Both the position numbers and the translations under genes were made by a program. From the NCBI GenBank assembly GCA_963780545.1, contig CAWACK010000010.1, forward strand, positions 453,430 to 517,429: DNA of 64,000 nt, read 5' to 3'. The notes below the pieces were generated by a model that had not been told where the DNA came from, ran no database searches, and was given only the letters and a program-made list of their open reading frames with translations. This DNA is from UBA8941 sp963780545. GTDB lineage: Archaea > Thermoproteota > Bathyarchaeia > TCS64. The number at the start of each line of letters is the position of its first letter. The first letter of the stretch is position 1. This document shows, one piece after another, positions 1 to 8,451 of the stretch.

Positions 1-1125
1 TTGCCCGGGTAGCAGCATTAACGTATTTATGATGAAGTTATTGCTGTCACCCCAATAACGGACCCAGATCTCTGGGTCTTTATTCCTAAGGCTGTTGACG
101 ATTACGGAAACCTCATCCAACGACTTGTCGAGGAACTGGACATTGAGGCCAATAGTGTTGTAAGCGGTGCCGGTACCGCTCCTGGGCATATATGTGATCC
201 GTGCCTCCTTGAGGCCGGGGAGCTTCATGATCCTCTTTTCGATGTAACGTGCTCTCTCCCAGGCTGGCTGGATCCTCTCCCTCTCGTGGTCCATAGTCAT
301 CCACCTCTTGAAAGCGACGATCAAGCCAACGATCTCCTGTCTGTCTAGCTTGTAGCCGCGGCCGATTCCCCTCCAGTAGCCAGGGGTTTCGTCGGGTCCA
401 GATTCGGCACCTATGAAGCTGTGAAGCGCCATTGCGTCAATCAGGTCCTTCCTACCGATGGCGAAGCCCGTGCTGTTGGGTCCGTGGACGTATTTCCCGC
501 CAAATGCGACGATGTCCGCCTTCATTTCAGCGAACATCTTGAAGTTGCTTGTTGGGTAGGTCAACCCAGCGGCGTCGACGATGACGGGGACACCGTGGTT
601 ATGGGCCATCTTAATAAGGTCCTTGAGTGGAGGTACTCCCCTCTTTGGGCCCGTCGGGTAGGCGTAGTGAATAGCGGCCGTCTTATCCGTTATGGCGGTC
701 TCGAACTCCTTTAACCCGCAGCCCCAGTTCTCGTCGCCAACGAAAACGAATTTTCCCCCGGCGACCTCCATGGCGCGGTCGTAAACCCAGAGTCGATTGT
801 TACGCTGGATTATGATCTCGTTCTTCATCCCAGATGTGTCGGGGAGGCGCCTCATCTTCTCTGGGTCTTTCCCTGCTATGCATGCCGCAGCGCCTAGGGT
901 TAGGGCAGCGAATCCGCCGCTCGTGATCCAAGCAGCCTCAGCGCCTGTGCTCTCAGCGATGATCTGACCCCCCTTGATTAGGAGCTCCCACATGTTGCAG
1001 TAGCTCTTATTCGCTTCATCCATTGCCTCCTGCACCTCCTTGGGGACGGTGCTGCCCCCAAGGCGGGTGAGGGCGAACGCGGCGTTGATGACACGCTTGA
1101 CGCCGATATCAGAATAGACGCTCAT
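1..1125 (-). CDS. SelA-like PLP-dependent enzyme (C-terminal end outside window)
   Basis: The minus-strand frame is open from an ATG at 1125 to the window edge, giving 375 codons without a stop, so the end of the protein is cut off. It begins MSVYSDIGVKRVINAA and resembles the SelA-like group of fold-type I PLP enzymes, which includes selenocysteine synthase-like proteins and D-glucosaminate-6-phosphate ammonia lyase. The segment DIVAFGGKYVHGPNSTGF carries the probable Schiff-base lysine and is typical of the ammonia-lyase-like branch rather than true SelA. DAAGLTYP supplies the aspartate expected to contact the PLP nitrogen. No selenocysteine genes are seen nearby, and neighbouring genes are for amino-acid and peptide use. 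I infer a lyase or aminotransferase acting on an amino or D-amino acid; the substrate is not readable. Confidence 0.8.
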   Translation of the reverse strand, partial: MSVYSDIGVKRVINAAFALTRLGGSTVPKEVQEAMDEANKSYCNMWELLIKGGQIIAESTGAEAAWITSGGFAALTLGAAACIAGKDPEKMRRLPDTSGMKNEIIIQRNNRLWVYDRAMEVAGGKFVFVGDENWGCGLKEFETAITDKTAAIHYAYPTGPKRGVPPLKDLIKMAHNHGVPVIVDAAGLTYPTSNFKMFAEMKADIVAFGGKYVHGPNSTGFAIGRKDLIDAMALHSFIGAESGPDETPGYWRGIGRGYKLDRQEIVGLIVAFKRWMTMDHERERIQPAWERARYIEKRIMKLPGLKEARITYMPRSGTGTAYNTIGLNVQFLDKSLDEVSVIVNSLRNKDPEIWVRYWGDSNNFIINTLMLLPGQ

Positions 1126-1175
1126 ATCTCTATGATTCGTCTCTCAGTCGATAAAACGATTTTGAGACTTGGCTC

Positions 1176-1650
1176 TTATTTAGGGTCCTGCTCCGATCCT
1201 CCTCGTTCTCTTCGCAGGAAGTCGCCAAGATCAAAGATGTTCCTCAACATCCTTCTTCCCTCAATGGTTTCGACTCTTCCGTAGCCGAGGCAGTTGTCCC
1301 CCAACATGAGAAGGAAGTAGGCTCCCTCCTCAAAGACTCCCTCTGATCTCTGGATGCTATCCTCAAAAACATCTCTGCCGCAGACGTAGAGCCACCCAAT
1401 TTTTTCGTCGACCCATATCTTGTTGGGACCCTTGAGGTAGCCTGAGCTTAGCGAGGAGGAAGGCGCTGGGGATGAACTCTCCTTTGGTTCTGCCGAGGAG
1501 CTTCCCGGCGTAGACAAGCCTGCCTTTGTCATAAATGTGCCTACTGACCTCCGGGTTGACGACGAAACGCCTGTTATTGAGGTTTAGTCGCTCCCCCTCC
1601 GGCTCGTAGGCCGCGTGGATGGCCTCCAGAAAGTCCTTCAGCTCCTTCAT
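1176..1650 (-). pseudogene. Nip7-like PUA-domain ribosome biogenesis protein, frame broken by +1 shift
   Basis: Two overlapping minus-strand frames (1650 to 1363, and 1532 to 1176) each encode half of one Nip7-like protein. The first half runs from MKELKDFLEAIHAAYEPEG to GEFIPSAFLLAKL, the pre-PUA part. The second runs from SSGYLKGPNKIWVDEK to the C-terminal GDFLRRERGG, the PUA part, including LGYGRVETIEGRR. Joining them needs one skipped base at about 1441-1455. The whole span is 475 bases, three times 158 plus one, as expected for a single extra base. Nip7 acts in large-subunit ribosome assembly and binds RNA through its PUA domain. The ATG overlaps the TGA of the NSUN methyltransferase gene (ATGA), so the two are translationally coupled. 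Nip7 is normally conserved, so assembly error or recoding is as likely as decay. Confidence 0.75.
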
Positions 1651-2531
1651 AACTTCAACACCTTTGCGACGAAGAAACCCTGCGTGCCAGTCTCTTCTGG
1701 CCAGAACCTACGACACTTAGCGACCTCCTGACTTAACGTCCTCCCGAGAACTTCGGTAAGGCCGGGACTACCTTGTCCCTCAACCGTCTCCAACTCTACT
1801 AAGTGATTATCGAGCAGCCACTGGACGTTGAGCTCATCTTCCTCCGGTTCGAGGGAGCATGTAGTGTAGACGAGAGTACCGCCAGACTTGAGTATGTTTA
1901 CCGCGGCGCCTAACAGCTGTCTCTGCTTCGTCGCATTAAGCTCCACGTCGGCGATGTTCCTCTTGCTAAACCATGATCGGTCGGTTACATAGTTACCGGA
2001 GCAGGGTGCATCTAGGAGAATCCTGTCAAAGAGGGTGCCGCGATAGTCCATTTTTCCAGCGTCGCCCGCATAGGCTACGCAGTTGTCGACGCCACTGCGC
2101 TCTAGATTGTTCTCGAGGGCATAGAGTCGGTCGCGGCGGATGTCAACCGCTACGATGACTCCTTTGTCTTCCATCCATGCTGCTATCTGCGTCGTTTTTC
2201 CCCCAGGTGCGGCGCACATGTCGAGCACAACGTCACTAGAATTTGGCGCAAGGATCTCAACCGGGAATTGTGCAGCTGCCTCTTGGATCGAGTAGAGGCC
2301 GAGTAGGTACTCGAAAGTGGCTCCCACACTCGTCTTGCCTCCCTCCACGTAAAACCCGTCTCTCAGCCACGAGATGTTGATGAGCTTGACTCCTCTCGCC
2401 TTGAGCTTCCTCTCTAATTCTTCTTTGGATGTCTTCAGTGTGTTTACTCTAATTGCCTGACGGCTCCGTTCGTTACCACTCAACTTATGGTTCATCTGCC
2501 TGTATCTGTCGAGGAAGAGGCTGGCGCCCAT
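1647..2531 (-). CDS. NOL1/NOP2/Sun-family RNA (cytosine-C5) methyltransferase
   Basis: This is a 294-residue SAM-dependent methyltransferase that makes m5C in tRNA or rRNA. The SAM-binding motif is VVLDMCAAPGGKTTQ. The two catalytic cysteines lie in LLDAPCSGNYV (motif IV) and VYTTCSLEPEEDE (motif VI). The N-terminal part carries the family signature AIRVNTLK. The frame stays open further upstream, but that stretch lies antisense to the divergent peptidase gene, so ATG 2531 (MGASLFLDRY) is the sensible start. A TATA-like stretch about 26 bases upstream, near 2557, supports it. The stop overlaps the start of the Nip7-like gene. Pairing with a PUA-domain protein suggests rRNA as target, but this is inference. 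Confidence 0.9.
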   Translation of the reverse strand: MGASLFLDRYRQMNHKLSGNERSRQAIRVNTLKTSKEELERKLKARGVKLINISWLRDGFYVEGGKTSVGATFEYLLGLYSIQEAAAQFPVEILAPNSSDVVLDMCAAPGGKTTQIAAWMEDKGVIVAVDIRRDRLYALENNLERSGVDNCVAYAGDAGKMDYRGTLFDRILLDAPCSGNYVTDRSWFSKRNIADVELNATKQRQLLGAAVNILKSGGTLVYTTCSLEPEEDELNVQWLLDNHLVELETVEGQGSPGLTEVLGRTLSQEVAKCRRFWPEETGTQGFFVAKVLKL

Positions 2532-2550
2532 GGAGCGCTTCTTAACTGGA

Positions 2551-2586
2551 GACGATTTAACCGTTCTCACCCCCCAGATTTTATAG
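2551..2586. promoter_or_regulatory. Divergent TATA-like elements between NSUN and DmpA-type genes
   Basis: On the plus strand TTTTATAG lies at 2579-2586, about 26 bases before the GTG at 2610. On the minus strand GTTAAATC is centred near 2557, about 26 bases before the ATG at 2531. Both spacings match archaeal TATA-to-start distances for leaderless transcripts. No protein-binding repeat is seen between them. Confidence 0.5.
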
Positions 2587-2609
2587 CCTCCCCCACCCCT
2601 CAGTTCCCG

Positions 2610-3659
2610 GTGATAAGATTGGCGAGACAACGCGCCCGGGAGTTCGGCATCGAGTTTGGAACCATGAAGACGGGGCGGCTCAACGCCATCACAGACGTCG
2701 AGGGTGTCGGTGTCGGCCACTCCACCCTTATCGAGGGCAACTCGGTGAGGACCGGCGTCACTGCGATAGCCCCCCACGACGGGGACCTCGTAGAACATAA
2801 GGTTGTAGCGGCGGTCGATATGTTCAACGCCTATGGGAAGTCTACTGGCCTTCCCCAGATAATGTTTGAGGGTGTCCTTGAGACCCCGATTATGCTCACT
2901 GAGACTCTGAACACCTGGAGGGTCGCCGACGCCGTCGTCGACTACCAACAAGATCGCATGAAGCTCCAGCCCAGATCGTTGAACGTCGTCGTGGGAGAGA
3001 CGAACGGCGGGTACCTCACAGATAACCTCGGTAGGCATGTAGGGCGGGAGCAAGTATTCGAGGCTCTGGACATCGCAAGGAGCCCCCAGGGGCGGGGTAG
3101 GGTCCCGGAGGGTAACGTTGGTGGCGGTACCCCTATGACCGGTTACAGCTTCAAGGGCGGTATAGGTACCTCAAGCCGGGTGAGTGAGAATTTCACAGTC
3201 GGAGTCCTCGTCCAGCTCAACTGCGGCAGCAAAGAGGACCTTAACATAGCTGGGGTCCCAGTTGGAGGGGAGGTCAAGCTACCTGATAATCCCCCCTCCG
3301 GCCCCGGGAATAGTATCATGATGATAGTCGCCATAGACCTTGCCGTGGAGTCCCGTCAGCTATGGAAGGTGGCGAAAAGGGCCGCCTTCGGATTGGCTCG
3401 GACAGGCACTTACGGTGGTAACGGGAGCGGCGACTTCACAATTGCCTTCACCACCGCAAAGAAGTCACACAGGGAGGGGAATGGCGACGAGTTCCTTAAC
3501 CCCGTTTACAAGGCCACTGCGGAGGCTACGGAGGAGGCTGTTGTCAACGCCCTCTTCGCAGCGGAGACTATGATTGGCTATAAGGGACACACAAGGTATG
3601 CTCTCCCCCTCGGCCAGGTCAGGGAGATATTCACCCGCTATGGCCGCTCTCTCCCATAA
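2610..3659 (+). CDS. P1 family (DmpA-like) N-terminal nucleophile aminopeptidase
   Basis: The protein belongs to the DmpA/P1 family of self-processing aminopeptidases, which includes D-aminopeptidase and beta-peptidyl aminopeptidase. The N-terminal family block KTGRLNAITDVEGVGVGH is clear. Self-cleavage normally exposes an N-terminal Ser or Thr; here the best candidate is the NGSGDFTIAF segment around residue 270-280, the usual place for the small-subunit nucleophile. GGGTPMTGYSFKGGIGTSSR matches the glycine-rich segment of the large subunit. The frame is open upstream to 2487, but the extra residues do not look like the family and overlap the divergent gene. GTG 2610, giving about 349 residues and preceded by a well-spaced TATA-like box, is preferred. 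It probably trims short or D-residue peptides in the cytoplasm. Confidence 0.88.
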   Translation: MIRLARQRAREFGIEFGTMKTGRLNAITDVEGVGVGHSTLIEGNSVRTGVTAIAPHDGDLVEHKVVAAVDMFNAYGKSTGLPQIMFEGVLETPIMLTETLNTWRVADAVVDYQQDRMKLQPRSLNVVVGETNGGYLTDNLGRHVGREQVFEALDIARSPQGRGRVPEGNVGGGTPMTGYSFKGGIGTSSRVSENFTVGVLVQLNCGSKEDLNIAGVPVGGEVKLPDNPPSGPGNSIMMIVAIDLAVESRQLWKVAKRAAFGLARTGTYGGNGSGDFTIAFTTAKKSHREGNGDEFLNPVYKATAEATEEAVVNALFAAETMIGYKGHTRYALPLGQVREIFTRYGRSLP

Positions 3660-3707
3660 CCGGCAAACGTTAAACCCCCTCAAATACCATTAATTTCGGT
3701 GTAGTTT

Positions 3708-5048
3708 TTGTCTAGCCTCCATGGACCCAGGATGGTAGCGGGACCCCCTGGCCCAAAAGTCGCCCAAATCCTCAGTGACTTGGGCTTCGACCCATCCACA
3801 TACTCCAGCCCTATTGTCGACGATGCTAAGGGCATCTACGTCAGGGACCCAGATGGCAATGTCTTCGTGGACCTCATCTCAGGACGCTGTGTAGTCAACA
3901 CCGGTTACAACCATCCGAGGGTCGTTGAAGCGGTAAAGACTCAAGCGGATCGGAGCATCCACTGGCAGACGGAACAGGCCTACACACTCATAGGGAGGCT
4001 CGAGAAAATGCTCGGCTCAGGGCCGAAGCAGGTCTACTGGGGCCAGTCAGGGAGTCTCGCCAACGACCACGCCATAAAAGCCGTGCGCCGCGCTACGGGA
4101 AAGCCCCTGATCCTGAGCTTCACCGGTAGTTACCACGGCAGCAGCATGGGCGCTATAAGCCTCAGCGGTTACGACCCCAGCATGAAGAGACACTACGGGC
4201 CCCTCCTCCCCGGGATAGTGCATGTCCCCTACGCCTCTTGCTACAGGTGTCCCCTCAAGCTAGAGCACCCCGGTTGCGCACTAGCATGCCTCGCATACAT
4301 CGAGGACATAGCTTTCAAGAGCTATGTCCCCGCAGATGAGGTCGCGGCTGTCTTCGTAGAGCCCATTCAGGGAGATGCTGGGTGGCATATACCTCCGCCA
4401 GGCTGGCACCAGGGATTGAAAAGGCTCTGCGAGAAGTACGGCATCCTGCATGTGGCTGATGAGGTACAAACGGGCTTCGGGAGAACAGGGAGGTGGCTGG
4501 GGATGGACCACTGGGGCGTGAAACCCGACGTTGTACTCCTCGGGAAGGCAATGGCGAGCGGCGTCCCCCTCAGCGCCTGCGTTCTTGGCAGGGATATACT
4601 CGAGTCTACGGACTCGGAGCCCATTCCCATCCACGCCCAGAGCTTCAGCGCCACCCCCCTCGGCACAGCCGCAGCCCACGCCACAATGGATGTCATCCGC
4701 GACGAGTACCTATGCGAGAACTCTGAAAGGATGGGCATATACATGAAGAGGAGGCTCATCGAGCTCATGGATATCCACCCGAGTATCGGTGACGTCCGCG
4801 GACTTGGTCTCCTAGTAGGCGTCGAGATAGTCAAGGACCGGAAAAAGAAGATCCCCGATCCCAAGGTGGCGGACGCCGTGTGTAAAGAGGCCTTCAAGCG
4901 CGGCGTCTACATCCTCAACATGGGCAGCTACGGTGGGAGGGCCCTCAGGGTTGCGCCACCCCTCATTATAACCGAGGAGCAGGCGGAGAACGTCGTCGTG
5001 ATACTTGAAAAATCACTCGATAAAGTCGAGAAAAACTATGGCCTGTAG
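3708..5048 (+). CDS. Class III aminotransferase / amino acid racemase-like PLP enzyme
   Basis: This 446-residue protein is a fold-type I class III aminotransferase. The PLP aspartate lies in LHVADEVQTGFGRTGRW and the Schiff-base lysine in VLLGKAMASGVPLS. The N-terminal PRMVAGPPGPK and overall layout resemble the Thermococcales group that contains broad-specificity amino acid racemases as well as GABA and ornithine aminotransferases, so racemase activity is possible. A short cysteine-containing insertion (CYRCPLKLEHPGCAL) follows the HVPYAS segment. The start is TTG 3708; ATG 3732 is the alternative and would remove eight residues. The last 13 bases overlap tail-to-tail with the HemL-like gene. 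Substrate cannot be decided from sequence. Confidence 0.88.
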   Translation: MSSLHGPRMVAGPPGPKVAQILSDLGFDPSTYSSPIVDDAKGIYVRDPDGNVFVDLISGRCVVNTGYNHPRVVEAVKTQADRSIHWQTEQAYTLIGRLEKMLGSGPKQVYWGQSGSLANDHAIKAVRRATGKPLILSFTGSYHGSSMGAISLSGYDPSMKRHYGPLLPGIVHVPYASCYRCPLKLEHPGCALACLAYIEDIAFKSYVPADEVAAVFVEPIQGDAGWHIPPPGWHQGLKRLCEKYGILHVADEVQTGFGRTGRWLGMDHWGVKPDVVLLGKAMASGVPLSACVLGRDILESTDSEPIPIHAQSFSATPLGTAAAHATMDVIRDEYLCENSERMGIYMKRRLIELMDIHPSIGDVRGLGLLVGVEIVKDRKKKIPDPKVADAVCKEAFKRGVYILNMGSYGGRALRVAPPLIITEEQAENVVVILEKSLDKVEKNYGL

Positions 5049-6331
5049 CCCTTGACAAACTCCTCGGTCGCCGCTAAGTAGGTGTCGATGTCATCAACGG
5101 TGTGTGGGCTGCTTATCCAGCAGTGACTTACAGTAGGACTGAGGTAGACTATTCCCCTGTCAAGCATGTAGGCGAAGTAGGCCTTGGTGGCGGCCATGTC
5201 GTTCCTGTTGGTTTCTGTGGCGTTTCGGGGGATTTTGCTCTGGAAGTGGATTGCGAAGGTGGAACCGACGCCCGTCACCGTGGCAGGGAGCTTTCCACGT
5301 TCGAAGACATCCTCGAGGCCTTCCCGCATCCGTTTGCCGAGCTTGTCGATAGATATGTAGACCTTTCCATCTTTTAGGAGGTCTAGAGTGGTGCATCCGG
5401 CAACCATGCTGATGGGGTTGCCTGTGAATGTGCCTCCGTGGGCGACACGTTCCTCAGCCTTCGGATATTTCCTCTGGTCTATGTGCTCCATGATCTCGGC
5501 TGAGCCACAGAAAGCGCCGATAGGGAAGCCGCCGCCTATTATCTTGCCGAGAATGGTGAGGTCCGGTTTGACACCGTAGAGCTCCTGCGCACCGCCGGGG
5601 GCTAGGCGGAAACCCGTGACGACTTCATCGAAGATAAGCAGCGTGCCCGTCTCGTCGCAGGCCTCTCGGAGACCTTGGAGGTACCCAGCTTGAGGTGTGA
5701 GGAATCCAGCGGCACCCATAACTGGCTCAAGGATCATGCAGGCGTAAACTTTTAGTTTGAGGAGTCTTCGAGCGGCTTCGAGGTCGTTAAATGGGACGGC
5801 GTCGGTATCCTCTGTGGTTTTAGGGTTAAGACCAGCCGACTCGATCTTGTTGAAGGGGTAACTTACGGCCTTATGGAGGCTATCATATCCACCATGCCAG
5901 CCCCCCTCGATCTTTAACATCTTCATGCGACCAGTGTAGCCTCTGGCGAGGCGGGTCCCGTACATGTTCGCCTCTGTTCCGCTCGTACAGTAACGTACCA
6001 TCTCAGCTGAGGGGACGTTCCTGACGATGCGTTCCGCGAGTTCTATTTCGAGCTCGTGACTGAAGCCTATGTGGGTCCCGAAGGGTAGCTGCTTCTTAAC
6101 GGCGTCCATGACCCTCTTCGGGCTGTGGCCGAGGATGAGGGCACCGTGGCCGACCCAGAAATCTATGTACTCGTTGCCGTCGACGTCCTTGATTTTGACG
6201 CCCTGGGCCTCCTCGACAAAGAAGGGATAGGGCGGAAGTGCTCTTATCCCGTAGCTTACCCCACCTGGGAGGACCTTGCATGCCCTTTCATAGAGTTCCT
6301 TGGATCTCGGTGTCTTACTAGCGAATCCCAA
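5036..6331 (-). CDS. Glutamate-1-semialdehyde aminomutase-like class III aminotransferase
   Basis: A 431-residue fold-type I PLP enzyme with the HemL-like layout: KVLPGGVSYGIRA at the N-terminus, LLIFDEVVTGFR for the PLP aspartate and TILGKIIGGGFPIGAF for the Schiff-base lysine. True GSA aminomutase makes 5-aminolevulinate for haem, but no other haem genes are near. Many archaeal relatives of this length next to peptidases are aminotransferases or mutases of unknown substrate. The open frame reaches 6415, but that overlaps the end of the PEPCK gene. TTG 6331, with a GGGGA stretch just upstream, starts the protein at its first family-like residues (MGFASKTPRSKELYERA). It converges with the class III aminotransferase gene, sharing 13 bases. 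Confidence 0.85.
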   Translation of the reverse strand: MGFASKTPRSKELYERACKVLPGGVSYGIRALPPYPFFVEEAQGVKIKDVDGNEYIDFWVGHGALILGHSPKRVMDAVKKQLPFGTHIGFSHELEIELAERIVRNVPSAEMVRYCTSGTEANMYGTRLARGYTGRMKMLKIEGGWHGGYDSLHKAVSYPFNKIESAGLNPKTTEDTDAVPFNDLEAARRLLKLKVYACMILEPVMGAAGFLTPQAGYLQGLREACDETGTLLIFDEVVTGFRLAPGGAQELYGVKPDLTILGKIIGGGFPIGAFCGSAEIMEHIDQRKYPKAEERVAHGGTFTGNPISMVAGCTTLDLLKDGKVYISIDKLGKRMREGLEDVFERGKLPATVTGVGSTFAIHFQSKIPRNATETNRNDMAATKAYFAYMLDRGIVYLSPTVSHCWISSPHTVDDIDTYLAATEEFVKGYRP

Positions 6332-6386
6332 CAGAGTATCCCCTGCAACGTTTGAATGAGGAAGGGTGAGCGGTAAAAAGGTTTGA

Positions 6387-8258
6387 CTATACGAAGACGA
6401 TGGGAGGGAGGGCATCCTTACCCGTGCGCACCTTCAGTTCCTGTAGCTCACGCTTCTGCTGGTTGTGGACATCCCAGAACTCCCTTGGCATATTGGGTTC
6501 GTCGATGTAGAGCTCCTCCATCCGTGTGATCTTCTCTAGATACTTAACTACGCGAATACTAAATTGTTGGATGTATTCCTCCTCAGAGTAGTCTTTATCG
6601 AAGACCATCTTGAAGAGCCGCTTCAGGTCCTTATAATGAGGGATCATGCCGATCGGGGTCTTAATCGCCTCATAGTCCTCTTTGACGCGGCCCTCAGCCC
6701 ACAATATCCAGACTTTCTTGTCGACCTTGGTGTTGGTATACTTGCCCTCGTGACGGAGGAAGTAGTTTGTTGCGTAAACCCTGGGCTTGTGCACTAGCCT
6801 CTTCCCAAATTTGATGTGGTTATTGAGATATGTGGAGAGGGGGACAACGACAAAGTCGATATTCGCCATAGGGTCCTGTTTCCTTACGCCGGTCTTCCCG
6901 ATGGTAGCGGTTGTGGTCTCGGACTCGAGGGTAGCACCGATGTATACGCCATGCTCCCAGCTCAGCGCTTCCGCGATCGGCACGTTCGTGTCTGAGTCAC
7001 GGCCGCCGTAGAAGATGCCTTCGACGACCACGCCGGCGGGGTCGTTGTATCTGGGATCGACGTTCTCCAGTTCGTTGAGGCGCATCGTATACCTGGCGTT
7101 TCCGTGGGCGAAGGGTATCTCATTTCCATCCTTATCCTTCTCTCCCTTGAACCAATCGCCGCTGAAGTTGATACCCGTCTCAGGGATGTCACTCCGGCCC
7201 ATCCCAAGCCAGTATGGGACGCCATCTGAGACGAGAACGTTGCTAAAGATAAGTTCACGGGGTGTGGTGAGGCTCTTATAGATGAGTGGGTCGTCAATGG
7301 GGTTAACGTCCTGTATGATTCCGAAGATACCTTGCTCGATGTTGACGCCTCGGCAGTAACCCTCTTCATCCTCCTTTAGATAGGCTATGTCGTCGCCAAC
7401 TATGCTCTGCCCCGGAATCATTGCGGTGCTCGTCTTCCCGCAAGCGCTCGGGTAAGCTCCCGCGAAGTAGGTTACCCTTTTCTTACCCGGAGGGTGAACA
7501 CCCATAAGGAGCATGTGCTCCGCGAGCCAATCCTCATGGTTGGCCTTGTATATAGCGAGGCGAAGCGCCAGTTTCTTCAGCCCAACGCTGTTCCCAGCGT
7601 ACTGGTTATTCACGGAGTAGACCTTCCCATCCGTAACATCTATGTATATTCGACGGCTCCCATAGTTTTTGGTGACGCTTCTCTCGTCAAGCACCCCCGC
7701 TGAGTGGAGGAACGTGAAGAACTCCCCTCCCCCATTTAATCTCTTGAACTGCTCGTATCCCTGCCTGTAGAGGAGGTCCTCACTATGTGCGACATAGGCG
7801 GAGTCCGTGACCTGCATCGCACAGAGACTGAAGCGACTGTTCGTCGGACCAAGGCTGTAGAACTTTACGAGCATCTCCTTTTCATTCATACAGCCATCCA
7901 TTAGGCTGAGGATCTCCTTCAGCCCCTCAATCCTATTGATAGTGTTGATGTTCTTGCTGAGCTTCATCCCGGGTGGGGTTAGAACCTTAGTGCTCCCTGT
8001 ATCACGGGCGAGGTCATAGTAGCCATCGAAGTGGATCGTGTGTCCCTTCATTTTCAGTGGCGTCTCCTCACCCTTCTTCAACACCAACTCCCGGATGTAT
8101 GCGATATCCTTCGGGGACTCACCTAAAATGATCAACTTCGTTGGTTTACATAGCTTAACGAATCCATCAAGCTGATCAATCACATGCTGATTGCCTAGAG
8201 CCTCAAGATTATCGTGGCTCAGCTTATCTAGGAGGTTACCGAGGGCGTCCGGGATCAT
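6387..8258 (-). CDS. pckG: Phosphoenolpyruvate carboxykinase (GTP)
   Basis: A full-length 623-residue GTP-dependent PEPCK. It converts oxaloacetate and GTP to phosphoenolpyruvate, CO2 and GDP, the first committed step of gluconeogenesis. The nucleotide-binding P-loop AYPSACGKTSTAMIPG (about residues 265-280) has the cysteine typical of the GTP family. GDDIAYLKEDEEG and the substrate-binding NSRFSLCAMQVTDSAYV segment are also present. The start at ATG 8258 fits the family length, and a divergent regulatory gap of about 190 bases separates it from the creatininase pair. In a peptide-using organism it would supply sugars from amino-acid carbon. Confidence 0.97.
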   Translation of the reverse strand: MIPDALGNLLDKLSHDNLEALGNQHVIDQLDGFVKLCKPTKLIILGESPKDIAYIRELVLKKGEETPLKMKGHTIHFDGYYDLARDTGSTKVLTPPGMKLSKNINTINRIEGLKEILSLMDGCMNEKEMLVKFYSLGPTNSRFSLCAMQVTDSAYVAHSEDLLYRQGYEQFKRLNGGGEFFTFLHSAGVLDERSVTKNYGSRRIYIDVTDGKVYSVNNQYAGNSVGLKKLALRLAIYKANHEDWLAEHMLLMGVHPPGKKRVTYFAGAYPSACGKTSTAMIPGQSIVGDDIAYLKEDEEGYCRGVNIEQGIFGIIQDVNPIDDPLIYKSLTTPRELIFSNVLVSDGVPYWLGMGRSDIPETGINFSGDWFKGEKDKDGNEIPFAHGNARYTMRLNELENVDPRYNDPAGVVVEGIFYGGRDSDTNVPIAEALSWEHGVYIGATLESETTTATIGKTGVRKQDPMANIDFVVVPLSTYLNNHIKFGKRLVHKPRVYATNYFLRHEGKYTNTKVDKKVWILWAEGRVKEDYEAIKTPIGMIPHYKDLKRLFKMVFDKDYSEEEYIQQFSIRVVKYLEKITRMEELYIDEPNMPREFWDVHNQQKRELQELKVRTGKDALPPIVFV

Positions 8259-8451
8259 TAACCATCAAAAAAACTAGCTCACTCCGCCAATAAGTATACC
8301 GGTGAGAAACCATGTGGTGAAAACGCTATTATTGCGGTATGTCTAAAAAACGCTGTAAAGTGTGCACATTAAAACTATCACCAATGTTGGATTTAGAAGA
8401 GAGTTTTCAGGAAGGGTTAAGACCGATGATGACTCTGCTTCATCGATTGTA

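Noticed and set aside
421..714. Plus-strand open frame of 97 codons
   Set aside because: Lies antisense inside the SelA-like gene, which has clear PLP-enzyme motifs; its own product is not protein-like.
2532..3053. N-terminal extension of the NSUN methyltransferase
   Set aside because: The frame is open, but it is antisense to the DmpA-type gene and has no family resemblance; a promoter-spaced ATG at 2531 is available.
4281..4897. Minus-strand frames inside the class III aminotransferase
   Set aside because: They are shadow frames of a GC-rich gene, with no motif and no promoter.
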